Shown here in pieces: positions 1 to 8,082 of a stretch of 12,047 nt of DNA. A model generated the notes under the pieces. It was not told the origin of the DNA. It saw only the letters and a list, made by a program, of their open reading frames with translations, and did not search any database. This DNA is from Cylindrodendrum hubeiense. Taxonomy: Eukaryota; Ascomycota; Sordariomycetes; Hypocreales; Nectriaceae. The translations under genes were made by a program, and so were the position numbers. The stretch lies in contig JAANBB010000752.1 of the NCBI GenBank assembly GCA_014621425.1, positions 1 through 12,047 on the forward strand. Direction: 5' to 3'. How positions within the stretch are numbered: position 1 is the stretch's first letter; each line of letters opens with the position of its first letter.

Positions 1-338
1 CGCCCCTCGCACCACCCACCATGGCATCTCCGGACGCTCTTTGGCTCTCCCAGTGCCTACAGACCCTCCCTCTCCCACCGAGAGTGAGCGCCAGGCGGCC
101 CTGGGTCGTGCGCTGACAAGAGAGCGAGCAGTGCGCGCCCAACTGTGGAGCTCGCGCCGGGGGACGGGGACGGCAGAGAGAAGCGCACAGCGAGGCTAAA
201 GGTCCTGGTCAGGCTTGGTCAGTCCCGGGCGTTTGCTTGACTCCATCCCGCGAAACGCTAGAAGAGAGACAGAGCGAGCGACGGGAAACCAGCACTGTAC
301 AGCGCAGCACTATACTTGCCGGGCTCAACAAAACGTCC

Positions 339-365
339 AACCCAGCCAACCCAGTCAACCCAGTC
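339..365. repeat. 9-bp tandem repeat, 3 copies
   Basis: Three head-to-tail copies of AACCCAGYC lie in the stuA upstream region at 339, 348 and 357. The copies differ only at one pyrimidine position. No function can be assigned. A similar-looking but different 9-bp triplet repeat lies upstream of the glycogen-binding gene at 11632-11658. Confidence 0.8.
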
Positions 366-623
366 GGGTAGGCCCTTGGCCGGGGAAGGCGAGGCCAGAG
401 ACAAGAGACGGAAAGACAAGGAAGAAATAACATCCGACGAGGAGGAGATACATAGCACAGATAGGTAAGGTAGACAAGGAGTTAATTGGGGATTGGGGGC
501 GTGGGCATCGGCTTTGTCGCGTCTGTTCTGTCTTTGTCCCCGGCCGAAAAAAAAGTCAACCCGACCCAGATCAAAACCCTCGGCCGCGGTACCTGGCCAG
601 TCCTCTCTCTCCGTGTTCGCGCA

Positions 624-668
624 ATGGAAACCTTGGGACAAGAGGAAGAGGCGCCAAGAACCTCCTAG
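624..668 (+). promoter_or_regulatory. Possible distal upstream ORF of stuA (14 codons)
   Basis: An ATG at 624 (A at -3? the context is gcaATGG, with G at -3 and G at +4) opens a 14-codon frame ending in TAG at 666-668. It matters only if a stuA transcript starts upstream of 624. Downstream of it there is no ATG until the leader intron at 1150. The peptide has no recognisable character, and the ORF could be chance. Confidence 0.25.
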
Positions 669-814
669 GAAAAGACAACCAGAGACAAGGTGCCAGGGGC
701 CAAGGTCCAAATCAAGGTCCAAGACGTGCAAAGTACCTTGACAAGTTCTCTCCCCTTGCCCTTCTTCCCCTTCCCCTTGCCCTTGTCTCTTCCATCCACT
801 CACTTACTTCCTTT

Positions 815-850
<36 letters not shown>

Positions 851-855
851 TGTGG
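815..855. repeat. 7-bp minisatellite CCGTGGA, 5 perfect copies plus one partial
   Basis: CCGTGGA occurs at 815, 822, 829, 836 and 843 without mismatch, followed by a diverged partial copy CTGTGG from 850. The unit length is not a multiple of three, which fits non-coding DNA. It lies about 1.2 kb before the stuA start, in promoter or leader sequence. Confidence 0.95.
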
Positions 856-1003
856 CCGACTTACGCCCCCTTACTCCCCCTACTCCCTACTCCTCCTCCA
901 CTCCCACTCCCGACCCTGTCTAGCTTCACCCTACCAGTCGTTCCCTGCAACTGCGGGACCCGTTGACCACTACGTACCGTACCCGTACTTACCTGCCTCC
1001 TCT

Positions 1004-1042
1004 CACCACCACCACCACCACCGACCACCGACCACCACCGCC
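1004..1042. repeat. CAC/ACC trinucleotide microsatellite
   Basis: Six uninterrupted CAC units (1004-1021) are followed by imperfect ACC-rich sequence to about 1042. It is low-complexity non-coding sequence in the stuA leader region. The apparent poly-His or poly-Thr frames across it are products of the repeat. Confidence 0.9.
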
Positions 1043-1149
1043 AAAAACAAAACCTTCCCCGGAGAGGTGGTTCTCTGCTTTTCTTCCGTCTTCACGACTC
1101 CACCGACCTCCTCATTTTCCTGTCTCCGACCTTGAGGTTCACGAGGAAG

Positions 1150-1305
1150 GTAAGTAGTGTCGTGCCTGTGCTTCCTCATCTTCCTCCTCTTCCTTCCTCG
1201 CATGATTCTTGCTTTCCCCTCCTCTTCCTCTGCGCAACATCCAACGTCCCTTGTCCCCTCCTCTCCGCCCCGATCTCCAACGCAGCTAATCCGTCTGCAT
1301 TGCAG
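1150..1305 (+). other. Predicted spliceosomal intron in the stuA 5' leader
   Basis: The donor is a full consensus GTAAGTA at 1150, after AAG. A CTAAT branch-point candidate lies at 1286-1290, and the acceptor TTGCAG ends at 1305, giving a 156-bp intron with a pyrimidine-rich interior. Removing it also removes an ATG at 1202 that would otherwise lie in the leader. All three splice signals are seen in the sequence; use of the intron is inferred. Confidence 0.7.
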
Positions 1306-1374
1306 TAGCGGGTGAACCCCCCCCGACGCCAGACAAGTCAACAGAAAAGCCTCCAAACATCGGCGGCTGTTTGC

Positions 1375-1545
1375 ATGCGACTGTTCGTCCCGAGCTTCTA
1401 TCCAAACCGACTCAACCCCTCCTACTTCTTCTCTTCATCTCCTCTTGCCTCTTTCACCAGCATCGACGCTGCATCCATATTCGCCCGCACCCACGCCCGT
1501 CGCTCGTGGTTCGCTCCCATTCTCGCCCATCGCCTCTGCCAGTAA
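1375..1545 (+). promoter_or_regulatory. stuA upstream ORF 1 (56 codons)
   Basis: The first ATG after the predicted leader intron lies at 1375 and opens a 56-codon frame ending in TAA at 1543-1545. Its context is weak (T at -3, C at +4), so scanning ribosomes could partly bypass it. The peptide is Ser/Ala/Arg-rich and resembles no family. Upstream mini-ORFs in the stuA leader are reported to modulate translation in A. nidulans; a similar role here is inference. Confidence 0.5.
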
Positions 1546-1615
1546 CCCGTCTTGCAATCGCCTCTCGCGCCGGCATTCGCCTTGGCATTGGTCCTTCCCA
1601 CCCAGATTACATTGG

Positions 1616-1663
1616 ATGTTACGATTTGAGACGATTGAAATTTTTATGCCCAGTTACGATTAG
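1616..1663 (+). promoter_or_regulatory. stuA upstream ORF 2 (15 codons)
   Basis: An ATG at 1616 (weak context, T at -3) opens a 15-codon frame ending in TAG at 1661-1663. It contains an internal in-frame ATG at 1646. From here to the first in-frame ATG of stuA at 2040 there is no ATG in any forward frame, leaving 376 nt in which ribosomes could regain initiation competence. The layout is seen directly; regulation is inferred. Confidence 0.5.
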
Positions 1664-2039
1664 CACGCCTCTGAACGAGTCCGTCTTGCAGCCATTTTTC
1701 CAAAACTCTACGCCTTCACGTCTCCCCGTCGACAACAAGCAGTGCTTCCTTCAGGTCTCACCGTATTCCGGATTCTTTGCCTTTGTCTCCCACGAGTCTC
1801 TCGCCTGTCCAATTGCCCCAATCGTCTTTGTCGGGTCCTTTCTCGGACACGAATCGAATCGCTCGCGCTTCCAGCAACTTGGTAGCGCATCCTGTCCTCG
1901 AGGCCGGTCAAGATCCGTCCTCCTTTAGGAACCAGGAAACACCGGAAAGCTGGATTTGCCGTCGATCTCACAAGTGCAGACCCGGGGTCCGTCCGACGTA
2001 CAGTGCTTTAACCCCCACGCCGCCCAGCGTTTGTCGTAT

Positions 2040-4278
2040 ATGAGCTGCGAGAGATTGCCATCTCTGCCGCTTCCACCGCCGGGCCAGGCCTACTCCTCAG
2101 GCACTTCGTCACCTCGGGTCAGCTCCATCGGGTCATATAACGGCTCCCACTCGGGCTCCCAGTCGTCTTTCACCTCGGCCGCTTCCTCCAACGGGCCCAA
2201 GACCCCCTCTCCAACTCTGCCCATCAACGCCATCACCGGCCCCTCCACCTCCATCGCCAGTTACGACGCCATGAACCAGGCCGCTCCAGATATGTACTAC
2301 CCCCAGCACATGAGTGCGGGACAGGCCCCTGCGCCCCAGACTGTCACCTCAGGAGGAATGAGCCACTACCCTCAACACCAGCCGCCGTTGTTGCAGCCAG
2401 GCCCTGCACAGTACTCGGCCCCGGCCCCGTACAGCCAGTACGGCGGCTATGCCAATGGCCTCACCTCTCCCCCCACCGCCCCTCCTGTGTCAAACCCCAT
2501 GGGTGCCCAGAACGTGCTTCCTCTGCCCGGCGTCGGCGCCCAGGGCACGATGCAGAGCGGTTACCAGGGCTTTGATACTACCGGCCAGCAGCCCCCACCA
2601 GGCATGAAGCCTCGTGTCACGGCTACGCTGTGGGAGGACGAGGGCAGCCTGTGCTTCCAGGTCGAGGCTCGAGGTATTTGCGTCGCTCGACGTGAGGGTA
2701 AGAACTCCTGATAACAGCCACAAGCGAATTTTAACTGACTGGGACTATAGACAACCATATGATTAACGGAACCAAGCTGCTGAATGTAGCTGGTATGACT
2801 CGTGGCCGAAGAGACGGTATTTTGAAGAGTGAAAAAGTTCGACACGTCGTCAAGATCGGCCCCATGCATTTGAAGGGTGTTTGGTATGTCAACTCTCAAC
2901 GGTTAAGACATCGAGTGGACCACTAACCGAGACAAGGATTCCCTACGACCGTGCCCTTGACTTTGCCAACAAGGAGAAGATCACAGAGATGCTCTACCCT
3001 CTGTTCGTCCATAACATCGGCGCTCTCCTGTACCACCCGACAAACCAGAGCCGGACCACCCAGGTCATGGCTGCTGCCGAGCGACGCAAGCAAGAGCAGA
3101 ACCAGATGCGCAACCCTGCGCCACCCGGACTGCCTTCGATCGGCCAGCACCACCCCTCAATGGCCCTTCCCGGCCCTCAGCCTTCTCTGCCCTCTCACAA
3201 CAACATGGGTCGCCCATCGTTAGACCGCGCACATACATTCCCCACACCTCCCACCAGCGCCTCTAGCGTCATGGGAAGCATGGGAAGTTCAGAGAGCTTC
3301 AATTGGCAGGGACAAGGAATGAGCGGACCCCAAGGTACCAACCCAATGACGATTGACACCGGTCTAAGCAACGCGCGCTCAATGCCAACTACCCCAGCTA
3401 CCACTCCACCCGGTTCCTCGATCCAGAGCATGCATTCCTACCCCTCGGGCGCACAACAGCAGTATGACAACTCCCGGCCAATGTACAACACCCAGTCGCA
3501 GCAGTCTCCCTACCAGACCTCAAACGCCAACCCGCAGGATCGGATGTATGGTCAGCCTAACTCGTACCCCAAGAACGAGATGGGTCCCCCTTCAAGCAGG
3601 CCTTCGGCCTCAGGACCGTCCGGGGAGCAGCATGACAGCAAGCCTCCCAACGGTCTGATTCATTCCGATCAAGCTCCTCAGCCTCAGAACGGCGAAGAAG
3701 AGCCGGAACATGAGCACGATGCCGAATACACTCATGACAGTGGCGCCTATGACGGCAGCCGCAACAACTACAACTACACCGCCCCTGGCGTCGGAGCGCT
3801 GGCTAACGACACCAACCTGTCGCCTGAGATGACTGGCTCACCCAGTCACCCGGCCCCTTCTGGACGAGCTACCCCTAGAACGGCGGCACCCACTCAACCT
3901 TACTACCAGCACGCCGGATACAACACTCCCCCCCGTGTCCAGCAGACCACTAGCAACCTCTATAATGTAATGAGCAACGACCGCGGAACGGCAAATGGTG
4001 CGCCCGGCAATGACGTGTATGCTCCTGCAGCTGACATGTCTGGTATGCCCAATGGCTATGCCGCCCAACCCCCTGTGATGAACGGGGCTGCCGGTGTTCT
4101 TAAGCGCGGACGCGAGGACGATGAGGAGCTCTCCAGGCCCTCTAGCGATGGAACTGGCTCCATGGGCAATCTCGACCTCAAGCGACGAAAGACCATGATG
4201 GAGTCTACCGTACCCGCACCCGCCTATGACGCCATGACGCGTCCCGCTTCAGCCGTTGGTGTTCCCCGGCGGCGATAG
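2040..4278 (+). CDS. stuA: StuA-type APSES transcription factor (cell pattern formation-associated protein)
   Basis: Coding exons are 2040-2697, 2751-2883 and 2937-4278, with two 53-bp introns (GTAAGA...CTATAG, phase 1; GTATGT...CTAAC...ACAAG, phase 2). The product is 710 aa from ATG 2040, or 633 aa from ATG 2271, which matches the usual family length and its MNQ N-terminus. Residues about 190-298 are the APSES DNA-binding domain, with [33 protein letters not shown] and the [18 protein letters not shown] block. The flanks are Pro/Ser/Gln-rich and probably disordered. The family motif around [11 protein letters not shown] and [17 protein letters not shown] follows the domain. A basic C-terminus (KR at 653-654, KRRK at 679-682) looks like a bipartite nuclear signal. 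In ascomycetes StuA acts in the nucleus as a regulator of conidiophore shape, sporulation, sexual development and often virulence and secondary metabolism. The upstream start has a weak context (T at -3); 2271 has G at -3. Confidence 0.96.
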
Positions 4279-4970
4279 TGTTGTGTACTGTCACAATTCT
4301 TCTCATGTTCACCTGTCGCGTCTCATCCGCAGAGGCGTTGCAGCATTCTGGGCGTTGTGGGACACTTTGGGAGTGTCTCCTGCGAATAATTCAGATTTTG
4401 TGCCGTCTTTTTCACGGTTCAACGACACATTCATTGAAACTTTCTTAAGCTCTTGCTTTGCTTTTCCTGATATTCGCAGTCGACTCTCGGCGCCACTCTC
4501 GACTACAGGACACGCTGACGAGTTATGATACGACTTCCAATTCTATGTTACCTAAGATGCCCTGTCATGGATGTACATGGCTGATGAGTCACGCTTTGCA
4601 TGGAGGTCTTAATTTTTTTTTAAGAGAGAGCCACTGCAACCTTTTCCCTTTCCACGGACTGCTTCGAGAAACGATATGAGTGCACGGGATGAGAGACAGC
4701 ACTGCCTGTAATGATCCTCAGGCGGGATTGATGAGTTCGGGTTGGACCCGTTCAATATGCTTTCCCTTTTTAACTACCTTCGAACCTTCCAATTGGAAGA
4801 AATCATTGGGAAGGAAAGAGATATTTGGGGACACATTTTTTATGACGACTGATGACCTTTTCTCCTGTTTTCTTTTTCTTCACTATTCTGATGCTCTCAA
4901 AAGCGCCAAAGACGGTGTGTTTTGGAAATGTTGCTTTAGTAGTAACGAGTTATGAAGGACAATAAAAGCT
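4279..4970 (+). other. Probable long stuA 3' UTR
   Basis: No convincing gene lies here; the open frames are short, overlap each other and have unbiased codons. The sequence is T-rich with several T-runs (for example 4613-4621) and ends at an AATAAA (4961-4966). A small inverted repeat (GGGT tgg ACCC) occurs near 4739-4749. One CTTTGCAT octamer lies at 4594-4601. I infer that most of this stretch is stuA 3' UTR; the real cleavage site could be earlier. Confidence 0.5.
4961..4966 (+). terminator. AATAAA polyadenylation signal candidate
   Basis: This is an exact AATAAA on the + strand, 683 nt after the stuA stop codon, followed by a T-rich patch (GTTTTTCGAG). Fungal poly(A) signals are degenerate, so an exact match is suggestive only. 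If used, the stuA 3' UTR would be about 0.7 kb. Confidence 0.4.
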
Positions 4971-5235
4971 GTTTTTCGAGTACAACAAATACAAGGCTAG
5001 AGATTCGGATGCGACCAATTTGACTTTGTGAGAACCATGGCATTGTGACGGTCTATCTCGAAATTACTTTGCAGTTATAAAAGTTGGGCGACTCTTAGTT
5101 TCGGGACCACCTTTCGTGCCTAATGGTATCATGCGTAGTGGCATCGGAACTCTCCACTGCAGATATGCAAAGGTCTGTCTCGGCTGCATGCACAACACTA
5201 GGGGCACCGGATTAAGGTGAGGAGTTCCTTGTTAG

Positions 5236-5247
5236 TGAGCATGCTCA
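5236..5247. promoter_or_regulatory. Perfect 12-bp palindrome TGAGCATGCTCA
   Basis: This is a perfect inverted repeat in the intergenic region, about 240 bp before the coiled-coil gene. Such symmetry suits a dimeric DNA-binding protein, but none can be named. It shares the GCATGC core with the nearby TGCATGCA at 5185-5192. Confidence 0.35.
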
Positions 5248-5338
5248 TTCAAGGCCACCTGCATGAAGTATGTTGACTTGAGGACGGTTGCTGGTGATAA
5301 GTCACGTGGTGGTCCGAGAGCCGTCGTCAGGCCAACGG

Positions 5339-5346
5339 GTAAACAA
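5339..5346 (+). promoter_or_regulatory. Forkhead-type site GTAAACAA
   Basis: The sequence exactly fits the forkhead consensus RYAAAYA and lies about 142 bp upstream of the start codon. In yeasts, forkhead factors bind GTAAACA and drive G2/M genes. The downstream protein has mitotic-type motifs, which makes the site more plausible, but a single 7-8-bp match can arise by chance. Confidence 0.4.
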
Positions 5347-5430
5347 CTCCCCCTTAGTTCCGCGTCCGAAACGATGGGATACTATCGTTTTTAGGACCAG
5401 CAAACGAGATTGAAAACTTCGCCTTCCTCA

Positions 5431-5466
5431 CTTTGCATACACTCTTTGCATTAATTGACTTTGCAT
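5431..5466 (+). repeat. Three CTTTGCAT octamers in the core promoter or leader
   Basis: Exact CTTTGCAT copies start at 5431, 5444 and 5459 (spacing 13 and 15 bp), ending 21 bp before the start codon. The same octamer also occurs at 4594-4601, and its reverse complement ATGCAAAG at 5165-5172. The clustering suggests a binding site or leader element; its factor is unknown. Confidence 0.6.
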
Positions 5467-5487
5467 TTTGATTTCGGCTGCTTCATG

Positions 5488-7536
5488 ATGGATTCACCTC
5501 TCTCACTTACAACAAACTCGACTCTCAACATTCAGACACCTCCGACTACCCGGCGGTACGACGCGTACGAGGTGCGAACTGTTTCTTCCCAATCCGAGGC
5601 GACCAGCGAATCTTCACAAGGATCGTCGCCCTTTGTTTCGACAATCAACGAGACCACCGTGTCCGAGAAGGAGAACGTATCTCCTTCCAAGTCTCGACAC
5701 TCTCGCGTCCTGTCAGGCGCCGCTCTCTCCCCCTTTAAAATCCTAACCGACCAAATGGAGTCTATCGAATCGAGAGCCTCCGATAAGTTCGGATCACTCA
5801 CTCGTACCCCTCGCAAAAAGTCGCCCGAGAAACGGTTTCCTATTAAGGTCAGCAATCCGATCGAGTCGCCGCGCTCTCCCCACGAACGAACAGTTAGCAT
5901 GGAGGACGTCGTGCGACAGAACACGGGTCTTAAGCGCGCGATTGAGATATTCGAGGACGATCAAAGCGATAACGAAGACGAACTCGACTTCAGTACCGGC
6001 ACTGTCAATATCACGCCTTCCGCCCCAATGGAGGTGGACGAGTCGGTCTGCCCTGATGATACCATGATTAGCACCTTTAGCACTTTCTCCGCCATTCCCG
6101 ACATGACCATGTTTGCGAAATTAGGCCAGAGCCCAGAAAATATGTCGAGTTACGGTGGCATGACGCCCCGTGTCAACGGAAAACCAAACCCTTCACCGTC
6201 GCGAACTCCTCGACCGATGTCCATGCACGAGACTGGCAATACGACAAACCTGTTGGATTTCACTGAATCCATGAGGTTCCCCCAGAAGACACCCTCGAGA
6301 AATGGGAACCCCTCGCCGTTGCGAATAGGCACGAACGTTGCTGCCACACCATCACGACAGTTGACCAATCTCATCGACTTCGATATCCCACCAATGCCAA
6401 CCCCACGAAGCGTCCCGAGCATCACTCCCCGGGAGCTTGAGTCCCTTAAGTCAAACTTTCTTTCTGAGATTAGCTCGCTCAAGGCCTCTTTGAGCGGCAA
6501 GGAAGCCGAGGCCATGTCTCTTAAGGCTGCCGTGGGCGATGCTGAGAAGCGAGTTGGCGAGTCGATGGAACAGCTTCGTGAGGAGCGCGCCCTGAAGGAG
6601 CAGGTTACCGAAGAGAAGGATGGCTGGGAGAACCGCGGGCGAGAGATGGAAAGCGTCTTGCGAAAGGCCAAGGAGGAGATTGTCCACACCCAACGAGAGC
6701 GGGAGGAGCTGGAGCAGAAGTTGGAGGAGAGCGAGAAGAGGAGGGAAGCTGCGGAGATAATGCACCAGGAAGCGGAGAGCAAGATGGCTGGTATGCGAGC
6801 AGGCAAAGAGATGGAACGGTCACCCGAAAGGGCCAAGAACCCCGGTGCCGGATCCACTCACGAAGTCGAAATCGCCGTCGAACGAGTTGCTCGCGAGCTC
6901 CACGCCCTCTACAAGGGCAAACACGAGGCCAAGGTCACGGCTCTGAAGAAGTCGTATGAATCTCGATGGGAGAAGAGAGTCCGGGAGCTGGAGGGCCGTA
7001 TCGATGAGCTCGCCGACGAGAATGAGCAGCTACGCATGGGACGCGACGCGACCATGACCAGGGTCGAGCCCAACAGCGCCGAGGCTGATGAGCTCAAGGC
7101 TAGGGTTGTGCGTGACAGCGCCGCCATGAAGGAGCTCAACGCGGATATCCAGCGCCTCGAGGCCGTTGTGCAGACGGTCCAGTACGACAACGAAGATCTT
7201 CGCGGCCTTTTGGAGCGGGAGCGTGTGGAGAAGGGCGAGCTGGTGCAACTGGCTGAGGAGATGATGAACATGCAAAGCGTCGTGGTCCAGCCCACGCCAG
7301 CCAGGCCTCAGATGCCCCAGGAGAGGCCCGAGGCGAAGACGCCCAAGCGCACCATGGAGCAGCTCAGGAGCAGCACTCGCGGCTCGGGCCTGAGGGCGCC
7401 CGGGTCCAGCCTCCGCGCTCCCCATGAGCGAACCAAGAGCGCCGGTGGCCTTCCCCGTCCAGGCGGCGTGCCCCGCAGCGGTATCATGAGCTCCATCGAG
7501 AAGATGGGCAACTACCGAGGGCGAGGAGCCGAGTAG
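5488..7536 (+). CDS. Coiled-coil protein with CDK sites and KEN box; probable spindle-pole or mitotic protein
   Basis: This is an uninterrupted 682-aa frame. Start 5488 was chosen over the adjacent ATG at 5485 because it has A at -3 and G at +4. The N-terminal half is probably disordered and rich in S/T-P sites. Full CDK consensus sites include SPSK (65-68), SPFK (81-84), TPRK (107-110), SPEK (112-115) and, C-terminally, TPKR (from 618). A KEN triplet (61-63) is a candidate APC/C degron. An acidic patch lies near 156-167. Heptad-rich, highly charged helices suggest coiled coils at about 312-436, 455-518 and 532-597. The tail is basic and Gly/Pro/Arg-rich. Size and architecture resemble fungal spindle-pole-body proteins such as A. 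nidulans SNAD, but I do not recognise the sequence itself. Codon use is like that of stuA. No membrane segment or enzyme motif is visible. Confidence 0.85.
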   Translation: MDSPLSLTTNSTLNIQTPPTTRRYDAYEVRTVSSQSEATSESSQGSSPFVSTINETTVSEKENVSPSKSRHSRVLSGAALSPFKILTDQMESIESRASDKFGSLTRTPRKKSPEKRFPIKVSNPIESPRSPHERTVSMEDVVRQNTGLKRAIEIFEDDQSDNEDELDFSTGTVNITPSAPMEVDESVCPDDTMISTFSTFSAIPDMTMFAKLGQSPENMSSYGGMTPRVNGKPNPSPSRTPRPMSMHETGNTTNLLDFTESMRFPQKTPSRNGNPSPLRIGTNVAATPSRQLTNLIDFDIPPMPTPRSVPSITPRELESLKSNFLSEISSLKASLSGKEAEAMSLKAAVGDAEKRVGESMEQLREERALKEQVTEEKDGWENRGREMESVLRKAKEEIVHTQREREELEQKLEESEKRREAAEIMHQEAESKMAGMRAGKEMERSPERAKNPGAGSTHEVEIAVERVARELHALYKGKHEAKVTALKKSYESRWEKRVRELEGRIDELADENEQLRMGRDATMTRVEPNSAEADELKARVVRDSAAMKELNADIQRLEAVVQTVQYDNEDLRGLLERERVEKGELVQLAEEMMNMQSVVVQPTPARPQMPQERPEAKTPKRTMEQLRSSTRGSGLRAPGSSLRAPHERTKSAGGLPRPGGVPRSGIMSSIEKMGNYRGRGAE

Positions 7537-8082
7537 GCGAGGGAAGAAGGAAGAAGGAATGGACGACGAGGCAAAGACTCACGAGGCAAAACTGTATGAT
7601 GGAATTTTGTTGGCGAGCATTGGGTCTGGGTGGCGAAATCCGTCACCCGGGTGAAGGCGTGAAAGTCATTATTTTGGTCATGTCATGATGTTGTGAGGCG
7701 TTTGGGAATGGGACGGAACTTGTGTGTAAGATGATATCTTCCGTCGCTTTAATTATGATGTTTGGACCTAGTACATTGCCTTTGCCTGAGTTTGAAATGT
7801 TGATTGTAGATTGTGCATGTGGGCTGAGTCGCACCGAATAGGGGCATTTGTACAAAGTACTCCGTAACTGACGATTATCATTCATTCAGCTATCGTATGA
7901 TGTCCCGTCAGAGGGACAAGACTGCCCAGCAAAAGCAGTTTCATGGAGGCTTGTTGGAATCCCTGTTCCAACCCGCGATAGTGACATTTTGCTCATGTCC
8001 ATTATTTTCATGTCATAGCAACGTTTGTTTCATCCTTGAAAATCCCGGATCCCTTTCTTTCTGTCCCATTTTTCCTACTCAT
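7537..8082. other. Intergenic region between convergent 3' ends
   Basis: The coiled-coil gene (+) and amidohydrolase gene (-) converge here, so this stretch should hold both 3' UTRs. I see no gene. A palindrome-like GTACAAAGTAC followed by TCCGTA (7851-7867) contains the TACTCCGTA word that is common in intergenic DNA of filamentous ascomycetes. No exact AATAAA is present for either gene; a weak AAAATAAT occurs on the - strand near 8002-8009. Confidence 0.6.

Larger units (their letters stand above)
1..2039 (+). promoter_or_regulatory. stuA promoter and long 5' leader region
   Basis: This 2-kb stretch has no convincing protein gene. It is rich in short repeats and pyrimidine tracts (about 735-800 and 1160-1280) and holds a leader intron (1150-1305) and several short upstream ORFs. 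The open frames across it are low-complexity, mutually overlapping and mostly lack an ATG. A very long leader with mini-ORFs is known for stuA of Aspergillus nidulans, where two overlapping transcripts are made. The transcription start cannot be fixed from sequence, so the boundary between promoter and leader is unknown. Confidence 0.75.
4971..5487 (+). promoter_or_regulatory. Promoter and leader of the coiled-coil gene
   Basis: This half-kilobase has no gene that I can support. It carries a CACGTG E-box (5303-5308), a forkhead-type GTAAACAA (5339-5346), a 12-bp palindrome (5236-5247), a TGCATGCA palindrome (5185-5192), an ATGCAAAG (5165-5172) and three CTTTGCAT octamers just before the start codon. 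The element matches are direct; their use in transcription is inferred. Confidence 0.6.

Noticed and set aside
465..470. GTAAGG as a second leader-intron donor
   Set aside because: I could not find a convincing branch point plus acceptor pair at a suitable distance before the well-formed intron at 1150.
735..800. BrlA-response-like words (CCCCTTG) in the stuA upstream region
   Set aside because: They sit in a long C/T-rich tract where such words arise by composition, so the matches carry little weight.
258..803. 181-codon - strand frame in the stuA upstream region
   Set aside because: It is Gly/Leu/Ser low-complexity sequence over purine/pyrimidine-biased DNA, with no motif.
1371..1928. Open frame of 185 codons in phase with stuA
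   Set aside because: It lacks an ATG (it opens at TTG), ends at TAG 1926-1928 and has no coding-like composition; the ATG-initiated uORFs use other frames.
5561..5568. StuA response element match (ACGCGTAC)
   Set aside because: It is in the coding sequence, and similar matches are scattered elsewhere in coding DNA, so no regulatory meaning can be argued.
6150..6857. 235-codon - strand frame
   Set aside because: It lies opposite the coiled-coil gene; its Ser/Leu-rich composition is what the reverse of Glu/Lys/Arg codons gives.
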